From positions 36,361 to 100,360 of the forward strand of contig CALSCP010002418.1 in assembly GCA_943704425.1 (NCBI GenBank): a stretch of 64,000 bases of DNA. The letters are read 5' to 3'. The position numbers and the translations under genes were made by a program. Source of the DNA: Ministeria vibrans ATCC 50519. Lineage: Eukaryota > Opisthokonta > Filasterea. The notes beneath the pieces are model-generated. The model did no database searches and was not told where the DNA came from. It worked only from the letters and a program-made list of their open reading frames with translations. Numbering within the stretch: position 1 is the stretch's first letter; each line of letters opens with the position of its first letter. This document shows positions 51,335-61,423 of the stretch, piece after piece.

Positions 51335-52213
51335 ATGAATAGTGAACAGGCACATCTAACGGTGATCAAACTAGGCGGTGGCTTGATTACAGAAAAGAAC
51401 TCAATGAAGACGCTGCGACATGCGGTGGTGGCGAGACTTGCGCATGATATTCGGGTTTTATTGACGGAAGGCAGACGATTGCTTCTGGTGCACGGCGCCG
51501 GCTCATTCGGACACCTCAAGGCCAGGGAAGCTCAGCTGCACCGAGGACGACTTGAAAGGGAGTTTCCATTGGAATTTCAGTTGGAAGCGGTGGCGCGAGT
51601 TCGACAGGACATGTTGGAGCTTTGTCAACATTTGAGGGGGGCTCTGGACGCCGAGGGTATTCCCACAAAGGCCTTTCCGCCGCGAGAATGGGCTCGAGAA
51701 TGTGGCGAGAACTTTGAAGGATTCCTTGAGCCGTTGGTAGGGGTGCCCAGGGGCGTTGTTGCTGTGACCTTTGGCGATGTGGTCGATTGTGCGCCTCCCG
51801 CGCTTTTTGGCATTCTCTCGGGCGACGACATTGTCAAGCGTCTAGCCTGTGAAGTGCCAAGTGTACACCGGGTTGTGTTTGCTCTTGGTGGCGTTCCGGG
51901 GCTTCTTCGTGCACCTCCGGGTGCGGAGCCGTCCGATCAAGCGACTGTTGACGCACAGCTTGTCCGACGCGTCTCCACCGCCGCCGGCACTAGTGCATTT
52001 AGAACACACCACAATGACACGGTGGACGTCACCGGAGGCATTGCGCTGAAACTGGCTCGCGCCCAGACGATTGTGCAACAGCGTCGGGCAACAACGGTCG
52101 TCTTGGTCAGTGGCGATCTTTCGGACCGCTTTCTTGGTGCCTGTCGTGGTGAACCCGACACCCTTGCGACTCTTGTTTGTTCCGAAGGAAGTCTGACTAC
52201 TGATATCGAATGA
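51335..52213 (+). CDS. Isopentenyl phosphate kinase
   Basis: Single exon, 292 residues of the amino-acid-kinase fold. IPK phosphorylates isopentenyl monophosphate to IPP, the last step of the archaeal-type (alternative) mevalonate pathway; it also occurs in plants and some animals and protists. Motifs: VIKLGGGLITEK at the N-terminus, VHGAGSFGHLKA with the catalytic His, VAVTFGDVVDCAPPALF, ILSGDDIVKRLA (the ATP/Mg site), and VDVTGGIALKL. The central loop with PREWARECGE is longer than in archaeal enzymes. The absence of introns is unusual here. It is divergent from the PPR-like gene and convergent with BET1. Confidence 0.9.
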   Translation: MNSEQAHLTVIKLGGGLITEKNSMKTLRHAVVARLAHDIRVLLTEGRRLLLVHGAGSFGHLKAREAQLHRGRLEREFPLEFQLEAVARVRQDMLELCQHLRGALDAEGIPTKAFPPREWARECGENFEGFLEPLVGVPRGVVAVTFGDVVDCAPPALFGILSGDDIVKRLACEVPSVHRVVFALGGVPGLLRAPPGAEPSDQATVDAQLVRRVSTAAGTSAFRTHHNDTVDVTGGIALKLARAQTIVQQRRATTVVLVSGDLSDRFLGACRGEPDTLATLVCSEGSLTTDIE

Positions 52214-52307
52214 CAATTTGAGACAATGATGCGAATTGTTGCGTGTGTGGGGTTTAAAGTGTACAGGTTTAATATAATAATATTCAATTGATGCAACTAA
52301 AACGCGC

Positions 52308-52844
52308 TTAGGAGCGCAGAAAGAAGTAAAGGATGAAGAAGGAGAAAAACACAAAGGCAACCATGTACCACATGATGCGGGTGTGTCCTGCGCGTGACAT
52401 GTCTTGCAGGCGACGCATTGTTGAGCCCAAGAGACCGCCAGCGGACGAGAAATCGAGATTCTAAGTGAGAGACGCAAAAGTACCAAAGAGAGTGAGAGAG
52501 AGAGACAGAGGGAAACAAAAAGAAAAAGAAGACGATAAGCTGAGGGGCTCCCTGCGTGTATCTGCATGTATGCGTGTACCATTCCGTCCAGGATTCCATG
52601 CTGTTCTTTGACCTCTTCGCCAATATTGATCGTCAGCTAAAAACACGAAAAGTATATTTGAACTGTTGTCGTTTTTGGGTTGGATGGGAGAGATAGAGAC
52701 ACTACAAGAAGGGAGGAGGGAGGGGGACGCACATACCGACTTGAGAAGGGCAACTTTGGCGCCGAGTTCGTCGACAAGAGCGTCATTTTGCTGTTCGAGT
52801 ACGCCCGAGTCGGTCTGCCGACTGCTGTAGCCTGGATCGTCCAT
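52308..52844 (-). CDS. BET1: BET1-family Qc-SNARE
   Basis: BET1 is the small SNARE of ER-to-Golgi transport vesicles. Exons: 52844-52737, about 52635-52579, and about 52460-52308. The SNARE helix runs from GVLEQQNDALVDELGAKVALLKS across the intron into LTINIGEEVKEQHGILDGM, then LDFSSAGGLLGSTMRRLQDMS. The C-terminal anchor is IMWYMVAFVFFSFFILYFFLRS. Total about 105 residues, normal for the family. I chose MDDPGYSSRQ as start because the frame further upstream runs into a 21 bp homopolymer. Confidence 0.92.
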
Positions 52845-53324
52845 TTCTCCGTTCCCCAAGAGTGCCGCACGATCTCTATCGAATGGCGGGAGGGGGGGGG
52901 GGGGGGGGGGGGCGTGTGGCGGTGAGCGTGTGACTTGACGTGTGACTCACAAATGTGTCGTGGATGTTTCTTTTCTGTGTCACCTCTGGCCGGCTCTCTT
53001 CATCAACAAGCTACAAGCCTACAACCGAAAACAAATCTGACAGAGCGTTGCCTGAAGAGTATAATAATAAAATATAATGAATAATTATTATTATTTCTTT
53101 GATCTTTCACCTTTCACTTTATTAATACTGTTTTTGCTGCTGCTTTGAATCGTCAAACTGCTCTCATTCTCGCTGTATTAATGTATTTACTAATTTCTCA
53201 ACTTGAGCGCAAAATAAACGAGTAAATCAATTAAAAAAAACAAAACAAAAAGTTGTGTATTTTTAAAGCTCCGTTGCAAAAAGTTAGTGTAAACCAAAAA
53301 CAAAACAAAAAAAACACACAAAAC
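52845..53324. other. Intergenic region with a 21 bp poly(G) run
   Basis: Contains G21 at 52892-52912, just upstream of the BET1 start (poly(C) in its 5' UTR or promoter). The remainder is AT-rich and has no coding features. Confidence 0.75.
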
Positions 53325-55016
53325 TTAGTGATTCGTGAGTTGAAAGCGTTTAGTCGGAGACAGATCACCGAGATCATACTCAAGCGCAGGGCCACCATCA
53401 GGTACAATAACGTCACGCACCTGAAGTAAGAGTGGAGAGAGCGACAGAAAAGATTTTCAGTATAAACAAAATAATTCATATTGATATTACTTGGTAAGTG
53501 TAACAGCCCTGTTTGGCGGTGGGGAACTCGCCAATGTCACCGTCGCGATGTTCGAGCCAGACGTGGATGGGAGCGGTGACGGCGACATTGGCGGCACAGC
53601 CACCAAACTCAAGCATGTCGACGAGCGAGGAGAGCGCCGGTGCCATTGCCTCGGTACTCTCCAGCTGCCGGAATACCCAGTGCTGATGCTCGCGCGAGTG
53701 TTCGGAGAGACGCGTGAATGGGAAGGCGTAGTGTTGGCGATCGGCTCCGCACTGTGCAAATTCACGGTCGCTCAGCGAAAGGTACAACGGAGGGTTTGAC
53801 ACAGTTGCCACTTGTCGACGACTCGTGTCGGCAAAGGAGAAGCCTACAAGGGTACTGTCATCGCAGATAGGCCCGTCGAGCTTGAGCGTCATGGCCAGAC
53901 GCTCCATCTCCCACGCCGTGATGGGCAACGGTTGACCCCCGCTGCGAAACTCGTTGCGCCAGTCGCGCGTCGCCGACTTGACTATCACTGCAAACATGGG
54001 CTCGCGCGGCGCATGCGAATGTGATACACTCCGTCGCTTCTTGCCTGAGCGTCATAAAAAAAAAGAAACGAATAAGAAAAAAATGCGCCCAGAATGCCCA
54101 AAATGAAGAAAAGAAAGCAAAAGAAAAGCAGAAAAGAAAAAAGCAAACAAAAAATATAAAGAAACGAAAAGAAAGAATGAGGCAATGCGATGAAGACGCA
54201 TCGGCGCGAGCCGATGTTGTTAGAGCAACATAGTCGAACGAAAAGTGAAAGGGAAGAGGGGATTGAGCAATTCAGAAGAAAATAAGGAAAATGCGTTGTT
54301 TTTTTTTTTTTTTTCTCGTACCTTTGCGAATGGTCGGGAGTCCGCCCTTGATAACGCGAACGCCGTTCACTTCGGGTGCCTGGTTGATGTTGAAGACTAA
54401 ATGGACGTGGAAGATGCCGCTGATACCGTCTGTGAAGGGCTCGAGCGAGCGTGTCATCGAGAAGGAACTTGTCGAGAATTTGATGTCTTCCTGTTCTCTG
54501 TTCGCGCCCGACGACCTCGTGTGTATCCTGTGGTTGTACTCGGGCTCTGTAGCTGCAACGTGGAGCGCAGTTTCGGCTGCAGTCAGTGCGTAGAACTGAT
54601 TGACGTCCACATCGAAATCGAGCGGAGCCATCTCCTCGTCGGACGGCTCCGTCTTGACACGCGTTTCGGTGGACATGCTGTTGGGCCAGGGTGTGTACGC
54701 ATGCGCGGGCTCCTGTAACTCCCACAGAAGCGCTTGCTCGACATCCTCGGCAAAAAGTGGGCCCGAGATAAGAGCGTCACGGGCGATTTGTTCGCCCTCG
54801 AGAAGCTACAGAGACGCGCGTAAACGGGTTAGTACGCTTGAAGTTCACACATGGCAGCGTTGAGAGCGGCGGAAACGACCGCCTCTCATTGTCACGGGAT
54901 GCCTTGTGTAACACGGAAAAAAAACCACCCAAAACAGTCCATCTTGCTCTACAAACACATACCTGGTATTGCAATGACGTAGGGTCATCAAGAGCAATCA
55001 AGTACAGATCTTCCAT
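53325..55016 (-). CDS. Unknown protein, about 400 residues
   Basis: Four exons: 55016-54963, 54805-54322, 54044-53491, 53420-53325, all in phase. I do not recognise the family. The N-terminus MEDLYLIALDDPTSLQYQ is followed by an acidic region with KTEPSDEE (a possible sumoylation-type site), a conserved-looking stretch GISGIFHVHLVFNINQAP, a basic KGKKRRSVSHSHAP (possible nuclear signal), and a globular half with FAVIVKSATRDWRNEF and APIHVWLEHRDGDIGEF. There is no signal peptide and no transmembrane helix. It shares a 224 bp upstream region with the caspase/GT2 gene. It could be a nuclear regulator, but this is only suggested by composition. Confidence 0.75.
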
Positions 55017-55240
55017 CGTGCTGACTGGTGAGTGTGAGAAATTTTTTGACTTTAGAATATTTTTTGATTTTTTTTTGATTTTTTGATTTTTTGATTTTTT
55101 GACTCTTTTTTTTGACTAGTAATAGAGTCAAAATATACTCAAATAAGTCAAATTTTTTGCTTCTCTTTGTGGACTCGACTGGTCTACATTTCCCCCTTTA
55201 CTCTGTGTGTGTTTGCCTGTTGAGTGCTGGGGGGGAGACA

Positions 55241-58200
55241 ATGACGCGCCGAATTGCGGTGCTGATCGGCGCCGACACATATTCGGACGGTCGGTTTCGG
55301 CAGTTGCGCTACTGCGGACGAGATGCGGAACTTCTGTCGCAAACATTGCAGCGCCAAGGGTACCATGTCATTGTGTTGACCGGCACCAATGCCACCGTGC
55401 GCACCCTCGTTCAGGTGCTCGTCAAAATTCGCGAAGATTTACGACTTGTCACCCAAAACGCATCCCCTTCGCACCCCGCCCCCGAGGCCACCCTGCTTGT
55501 TTACGCCGCATGCCACGGCGCCCGTGCCACTCTTCTCTCCGACGCCCGTCGTCAGGCGCCACAAGCGGACAGCACATCCTCCGCATCACACTCATCGCAA
55601 GTCGTCAGTCTGCCGATGACAAGCACGTCGCAAACCGCTTCTGCCGCTACTCCAACCACTGCTGCCGACTCTTCTGCCGCCCCGCTCGCCCACGACCCCT
55701 CCTCCTCCAAAAAGACTCCCGCGCCCACCAGGCGTGGATCATCTGCCGCTAACACGGAGGACGCTCGTCGCGCTCCCTCGACTCCTTCAACTTCGCAAGC
55801 GGTCCCTGCACCGTCTCCAAGAAGAGCCGCTCCGCCGTCGTCTAGCGACCGAGTAGACGAGAGCACGTCCTCCTTATCAAGGCACATCGACGAGGAGAGC
55901 AGTAACAGCCAGGCGGCTGGGCGCGCACGAACCGTTACCGAACCTCTTGCTCCGTCATCGACTGCGATGACAATGCCCATTCCCGTCTCCCGCAGCCGTC
56001 GAGAGGTGCCCATCCTTGCCCTCATGGACACCAACGGCTCCAATGACTACCAGTTGCTCACAACAGGCATGCGTGTCGACCGTCTCTCAGCACTCATGAA
56101 GAACACAGGTGCCGACCATCTCATGCTCGTCCTCGACGCATGTCGCTCAGGCTCCTCCGGTTCGCGCACCAGCTCGCAGGACCCCGAGCGCGAAACAGTA
56201 CCCTTCATGGCACGTGCCCGCGACGCTGGCGCCGCCGGTAGTGAACCAGGCTTTGCTCTACTTTGTAGCACAAGCAAGAACCAACGTGCCATTGAATACG
56301 AGGGCATTGGTCACGGTCTCTTCACACACTTCTTCAACCAGGCGCTTCTAGGACGCGCCGACGACGCCGACGCCGGTCCAATCACTCTTATGGAAGTCGC
56401 TCTTTATGTCACACGACACATGCGCGAGACCACTCAGGGTCAACAGACCCCTTTGCTCTCCGTCGAGTCCGAGAGTTCTCTTGTCCTCGCCGATCACCGT
56501 CTCGAGCCCCGCTCCAGTCGTCGCACCGCACCTCGTACTGCACCCGCACCACCACCACCACCACCACCACCACCACCCACCACAAGTACTCTCACCGCCA
56601 CGAGCAACGGTAGTACATCGAGTACAACTGCAGCTACCTCACCCACCTCGCCTAAGCACAGCTCCTCCACCAATCAACATCAACACCAACACCAGCACCA
56701 GCAACATCAACAACAACGTCAGCAACGTCAGCAGCAACAACAACTACAATCACAACAACAATCACAATCACAACGACAGAACACGAGTCCCTCCATCCAA
56801 CAACGACGCTCCCTCGACTCTACACAGCCATCTCCTGTCTCATCAGCTCGACATCCTCGTCCCTCTTTCTCCCTCAACGCTGAGCCGCTCCTTGCTTCCC
56901 ACACCCAAAGCCAATCGGCATCACCACCATCACAACAACAACAACAGCAGCAGCAGCACCCAGCCACTTCAAACTACATCCCGACATCGGCGGCCGCGGC
57001 TCCTCCCGTCGACCCACAGGCAACGCGCGATCATGCACTCGCGACCAAGGGCGACCTTGCCGCCATGCTTGTCATGCTTGCACTGCTCCTCACTCTGGTT
57101 GCCAACAAAATCTCTCTTGTGGTCATGGCACGCGACACCCTCGAGTCCAAGGGCTTTGTCGGCGTGGTACTTGTGCTGCTCGTGCCCGAACTACTGCATG
57201 TCTGCGGCTCAATCCTCGTCAACGGTCCTCCTTCGTTCTGTCCCATGATTCGTTGGCGGCATGGCGTGCGCTGGTACCACCTTGCCTTTGTCGTGTTCCG
57301 CGGTGTACTTGAACCCGTCCCACTCTGGCTGTACGCCGCCTGGATCGTACCCAATGTCGACGGCACGCGCGCCATCTACCTCATGAGTGCCATGTACATG
57401 TGGCCCTTGCTAGGCAAGTCACTGCGTGGTCGTGCCTTCTCCCTGCTCGATCTATTTTGCCTTGTCACGCTCACGGCCGCCATTGCCGTCTCCATCATGC
57501 ACCTGAGCGCCCGTGGCATTGTTGCCGTTGCGCTCCTGTCACTGCCGTGGATCGAATCCTTCTGGGCACGCGACGAGCTCATCAAGATTGGCGAGGTGCG
57601 CACCGCACTGCAGCCCTGGCTCAACATTCTCAAGGTGGTCTCCATCTGCACCATTCCCGTCGCGACCATCTTTGCCATGGGTGGCAGCATCAGCACCGAG
57701 GATATCCACGACGGTTTTGCGGCCCTCCAGCGCGACCCTGCCTTCATCGTCAACTGTCTCTCGGGCCCCATCTCCGTCGTGCTCGTCTGGTTTCTTGTCA
57801 GTAACGCCCCCCGCTGGCTCGCCGCTGCCGTTACCCTTGCCACACCCGTTGCCGTCACCATCACGTCGACCACCTGCCACACCTGGCCGCTTGGCTACAA
57901 GTGTGCCGACCACGGCAATATGTGGTGGGAGATTCTCTGTGTCGTACTCCTCTGCATTGTCCAATTGCTCGTCGCTCGCTTCCTCTGGCCGGCGCCCAGT
58001 CGTCGTTTGCGTCTTGACTCACCACTGCCTCCGCCTTCGGCAGTCGCCTTTGGTGACTACCTCCAGCGTCGCTATGCCTTCAATTCCATTGTTTTGGAGC
58101 AGACGGAGCTCCTCTCGTGCTATCGGCTGCTCGAGACTCTCTTTGACCCGGACATGGCGGTTGCCGACGACATCAGCAAGCCTCATCGGGTGTTTGTGTG

Positions 58201-61200
58201 TGCCACGCTTACTCGCGAGCACTGTGAAAGTGACGCTGAGGTCGTCTTGCGCTCGCTCGATGACCTCGTGGCCGCGCAGGCCTCGCGCGATCCCGACGAG
58301 TCCATTCCCATTGAGGCACACATCATCATTGACGATGCCATGGAACAGCAGGGCACCATGCCCTGTGCTATTGCTCTCCTTCTTCTTGATCGCTTGCGTC
58401 TGCGACGACGACGTTTCTTCATCAACAGCACCGGTAGTGTCAACGACGCCGACGATCCGCACCGTCTGGAGCGGAACCGCACTCGCACCGGCTACGGCTG
58501 GGTGCTCGACACCACTCTGGATGGGGTGCCTCTGGCGACGGCGATGGCGACGGACACGGCGACGGACACAGGACTCGGGAGTGTGTCGGCAAGTGCCGCG
58601 GCGACACGCACTGGCGGTACCAATGCAAGCACGGCAACGGATGTGCCGAGCGCCCTACGCATCTTTGTACACCTCAAGGACCGCCAAAAGACCCCGGTGG
58701 GTCGCCGTTGGACCCTCTTGATGTTTTTCAGTCACATTCTGCGCTTCCGCATGCTCAATCTTGGGCTGTTTGAAGAGCAGGTGGTTGCGCTGGTGACGGA
58801 CGGCGGCGTCCGCTTCGACATGCACGCCCTCGACCGTCTTGTCGACCACATGTCGTTGCGCCCCGTTGTCGCCTCTGTCACCGGCGGTCTCTTCACCGAT
58901 TGGTCCATGTACGATCACATGCCCCCATCCTCGCCGCCATCGTCCTCCGCGCCCTCTCTGTCTCTGTCCGATCCCATTGGCGTCACCGTTGACAATGGTC
59001 GTGTGGCGAGCAAGGCAGCAACGCCCCTAGTGTGTCACCAGCGACGTCCCAACTCGACACACGGCGTCTCACGCATGCACCTTGACATGGACAGTGCAAA
59101 GGCAGAGAAGCGACGGCGGCAGAGAGAGCAGGATGAGGCAAAGAGGAAGAAGGAGCAGGGTTATGCGTTGCGTCTGTACTTGTGGCTGCGCTGTTGGGCC
59201 ATGGTCATTCTGCAGCACATCCAACGGTTTGTCCTCTTTATTCACGAGTCGTACTTTGACGCATTTGAGCGGTCGCTGCGCGCCTCGACCGACGACACTT
59301 TGGGCAGCGAAGTGGTGCCCTCAGGCAGGTTTGTACTCTACCGGGTGAGTGCCGTTACAAGTGTGTTGTCGGCGTTCTCCGCGCCCTCCACAACCCCAAG
59401 CGACTGGATGGTCAATGACCAGGCGGAGGATCTGTTTTTGTCGTCGCTTATGCTTCGCAATGGCTGGAGACTGGCACACTGTCAGCGTGCGTCGGTGTGC
59501 GTGCGCAGCCCGGTGACCATGTCGCGCATGCTTATTGCCTACACCCATCGCATTGGGGCGCGCGTGCTGACGTCGCTGCACTTCATCCAGAACGGCACGC
59601 ACCTGGCACACATCAATGGCAGCATTAGTCCACTCTTTGTCATGCATCAGGTCCTTCTGCTGCTCGAGATGATCCTATGGCCCGCCATGTTTTGTGCCAC
59701 ATCCATTGGCACTGTCGCCTACTTCATATTCGAGTTGACCACCGCTTCGTACATGACTGCCTACGCCATCGCCAACGGCGTGCTTATTGCCATTTTTCTT
59801 GTGGCCGCCATTGCGTGTCGTGTGGCTCTCAAGTCGCGGGTGGTCGTCGAGCGATCAACAACAACAACAGCAGTAGCAGCAGCGACTGATGGTAGAGTGA
59901 CCGAGAGCACTCATGACAGCGGTGTGGGAGCGACTGCCTTGGTAGTGCCAGAGAATGCCACGACGACGACGACGACGACGACGAACGGCGCGACCGCTCA
60001 ACTGCCGCGACCCACTACCCTATCCATATTGGGTCGATTTGGTCTGCAGGGGAGCAGCACGAGCAGTAGCAGTGTGGGCCAAGCGGCGTCCATGCTTAAT
60101 GGAGGCGCACTCGCGGTGCCCGCGCGCAATGTGGACGACAGCGGACGACCCATTGTTGAGTTGATGTACTGGCGTCAGTGGGGTGCCTGGCTTCTTGCCT
60201 TTGTCTACGTCCTGTTTGTTGTGCTCACCTGTCTCTTTTACTATGTGGCCGTTGTGTCGATGATTGACAATCCAATGTCGTCGGGTGCCATTACCTACTA
60301 TGCGATTGTGGGCGGTGCAGTGCTGGCGCTCATTCTGCAGGTTGATCGAGCGCCGCCATTTCGCTCGATGCGCGACACGCTCACCCTTGTGGTATTTTCG
60401 CCGCTCTTCACACTGATCACGTCACCCGCCAGCATGTGTGTGGGTTTGCTGTTTGCGTCGACGCATGCACACATTTTGCGGGGCACATTTTGTCATTTTG
60501 ATGTGGATCGATTGGTGCGCATTGTGATGGGACGCGTTGAGGCAAAGAGAAAGAAGGGGGATGAGGAGGAGGAAGAAGAAGAAGAAGAAGAAGAAGAAGG
60601 CGATGAAAATGAGTCGGGAGAAGACGACGAAGATGATGAAGAGGAAGAGGAGGAGGATGGAGAGGGAGTTGAAGGGGAGAATGAGGATGACTATGTGTTT
60701 GAGTGTCCTGCGGCGCCCACACTGGAGCGATTGATGGAGCAGCCGCGACGAACGCGACGGCACGCGTGGTTCAATGGGATTCCGTCGGGCATGGCCAATG
60801 CGCTTGTGATGAGTTCATGGTGGAAGCTGGTGGAGAATTTCCCAACGCCGTGCAATCCGAGCATTGAGGAGAGGGACAAGGCGGTGGCGGATGTGGCGAC
60901 GTTGCGTGCGGCCGTGGCCAAATGGGGTCGCGTCTTTGTGGGCCTGACGCTGTTTGCCGGGGCCATGTTTGCGCTGATTGAGCGTGATCTGGACCCGGTA
61001 TCGTGTTTTGGCCTGGCCAATGGCAATCCAGTGTTTTGGTCGCTATTCATTTTTGGACCGGCTGTGCAATTGTTGGTGTTTCTCCTCCAGAAGTTATCGC
61101 TTGCAGCACAGCTGGCAGATGGGTCGCTGATGCACGAGTGGTGCAGCTGCTTCCTGAGCCGGACCCGGACGGCGACTAACGGTACCCGCAATATGACGGT

Positions 61201-61291
61201 TGGGGGTCAGTCAGCGCACTTTATGGCTGCGTCGACGCTGGACGACGACGATGATGATGATGCTCTTCTGAACTACTCGGTCAATGCGTAG
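55241..61291 (+). CDS. Caspase (C14)-chitin-synthase-like (GT2) multi-pass membrane fusion protein
   Basis: Single exon, 2016 residues from the ATG at 55241 (another in-frame Met at 55112 lies in T-rich DNA). Residues 2-400: caspase/metacaspase-like domain starting RRIAVLIGADTYSDG, with His92 in VYAACHGA and Cys301 in LVLDACRSGSSG, then ALLCSTSKNQRAIEY and GHGLFTHFFNQALLG. The His-Cys gap (about 209) holds a Ser/Thr-rich insert. Residues 430-595: Pro, His and Gln runs. From about 600, several membrane helices. About 980-1450: GT2 domain with HRVFVCATL, IIIDDA, KDRQKTPVGRRW, VTDGGVRFDMHALDRLVDHM, SGRFVLYRVSAV and NDQAEDLFLSSLMLRNGW. The chitin synthase QxxRW is replaced by THRIGAR. More helices and an acidic run follow. 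Confidence 0.85.
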   Translation: MTRRIAVLIGADTYSDGRFRQLRYCGRDAELLSQTLQRQGYHVIVLTGTNATVRTLVQVLVKIREDLRLVTQNASPSHPAPEATLLVYAACHGARATLLSDARRQAPQADSTSSASHSSQVVSLPMTSTSQTASAATPTTAADSSAAPLAHDPSSSKKTPAPTRRGSSAANTEDARRAPSTPSTSQAVPAPSPRRAAPPSSSDRVDESTSSLSRHIDEESSNSQAAGRARTVTEPLAPSSTAMTMPIPVSRSRREVPILALMDTNGSNDYQLLTTGMRVDRLSALMKNTGADHLMLVLDACRSGSSGSRTSSQDPERETVPFMARARDAGAAGSEPGFALLCSTSKNQRAIEYEGIGHGLFTHFFNQALLGRADDADAGPITLMEVALYVTRHMRETTQGQQTPLLSVESESSLVLADHRLEPRSSRRTAPRTAPAPPPPPPPPPPTTSTLTATSNGSTSSTTAATSPTSPKHSSSTNQHQHQHQHQQHQQQRQQRQQQQQLQSQQQSQSQRQNTSPSIQQRRSLDSTQPSPVSSARHPRPSFSLNAEPLLASHTQSQSASPPSQQQQQQQQHPATSNYIPTSAAAAPPVDPQATRDHALATKGDLAAMLVMLALLLTLVANKISLVVMARDTLESKGFVGVVLVLLVPELLHVCGSILVNGPPSFCPMIRWRHGVRWYHLAFVVFRGVLEPVPLWLYAAWIVPNVDGTRAIYLMSAMYMWPLLGKSLRGRAFSLLDLFCLVTLTAAIAVSIMHLSARGIVAVALLSLPWIESFWARDELIKIGEVRTALQPWLNILKVVSICTIPVATIFAMGGSISTEDIHDGFAALQRDPAFIVNCLSGPISVVLVWFLVSNAPRWLAAAVTLATPVAVTITSTTCHTWPLGYKCADHGNMWWEILCVVLLCIVQLLVARFLWPAPSRRLRLDSPLPPPSAVAFGDYLQRRYAFNSIVLEQTELLSCYRLLETLFDPDMAVADDISKPHRVFVCATLTREHCESDAEVVLRSLDDLVAAQASRDPDESIPIEAHIIIDDAMEQQGTMPCAIALLLLDRLRLRRRRFFINSTGSVNDADDPHRLERNRTRTGYGWVLDTTLDGVPLATAMATDTATDTGLGSVSASAAATRTGGTNASTATDVPSALRIFVHLKDRQKTPVGRRWTLLMFFSHILRFRMLNLGLFEEQVVALVTDGGVRFDMHALDRLVDHMSLRPVVASVTGGLFTDWSMYDHMPPSSPPSSSAPSLSLSDPIGVTVDNGRVASKAATPLVCHQRRPNSTHGVSRMHLDMDSAKAEKRRRQREQDEAKRKKEQGYALRLYLWLRCWAMVILQHIQRFVLFIHESYFDAFERSLRASTDDTLGSEVVPSGRFVLYRVSAVTSVLSAFSAPSTTPSDWMVNDQAEDLFLSSLMLRNGWRLAHCQRASVCVRSPVTMSRMLIAYTHRIGARVLTSLHFIQNGTHLAHINGSISPLFVMHQVLLLLEMILWPAMFCATSIGTVAYFIFELTTASYMTAYAIANGVLIAIFLVAAIACRVALKSRVVVERSTTTTAVAAATDGRVTESTHDSGVGATALVVPENATTTTTTTTNGATAQLPRPTTLSILGRFGLQGSSTSSSSVGQAASMLNGGALAVPARNVDDSGRPIVELMYWRQWGAWLLAFVYVLFVVLTCLFYYVAVVSMIDNPMSSGAITYYAIVGGAVLALILQVDRAPPFRSMRDTLTLVVFSPLFTLITSPASMCVGLLFASTHAHILRGTFCHFDVDRLVRIVMGRVEAKRKKGDEEEEEEEEEEEEGDENESGEDDEDDEEEEEEDGEGVEGENEDDYVFECPAAPTLERLMEQPRRTRRHAWFNGIPSGMANALVMSSWWKLVENFPTPCNPSIEERDKAVADVATLRAAVAKWGRVFVGLTLFAGAMFALIERDLDPVSCFGLANGNPVFWSLFIFGPAVQLLVFLLQKLSLAAQLADGSLMHEWCSCFLSRTRTATNGTRNMTVGGQSAHFMAASTLDDDDDDDALLNYSVNA
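56543..56965 (+). repeat. CAC/CAA/CAG-type codon repeats in the fusion gene
   Basis: (ACC)n encodes 11 or more Pro; downstream CAA/CAG/CAC runs encode Gln/His stretches. They form a low-complexity linker of about 160 residues between the caspase domain and the first transmembrane helix. Confidence 0.9.
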
Positions 61292-61423
61292 AATGTAAAT
61301 TGTAACAAGAAAATATCATAATTGTATGACTCGGACAATATTAGTATCATTAATTCATCATTATTATTATTATTAATTTAAATTTTATAATCGTTCATAT
61401 ACGTACAGAGCATGTTTGTGATG

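Noticed and set aside
56543-56965. Possible frameshift between caspase and GT2 parts
   Set aside because: The frame stays open through the Pro/Gln/His linker with no stop or indel needed.
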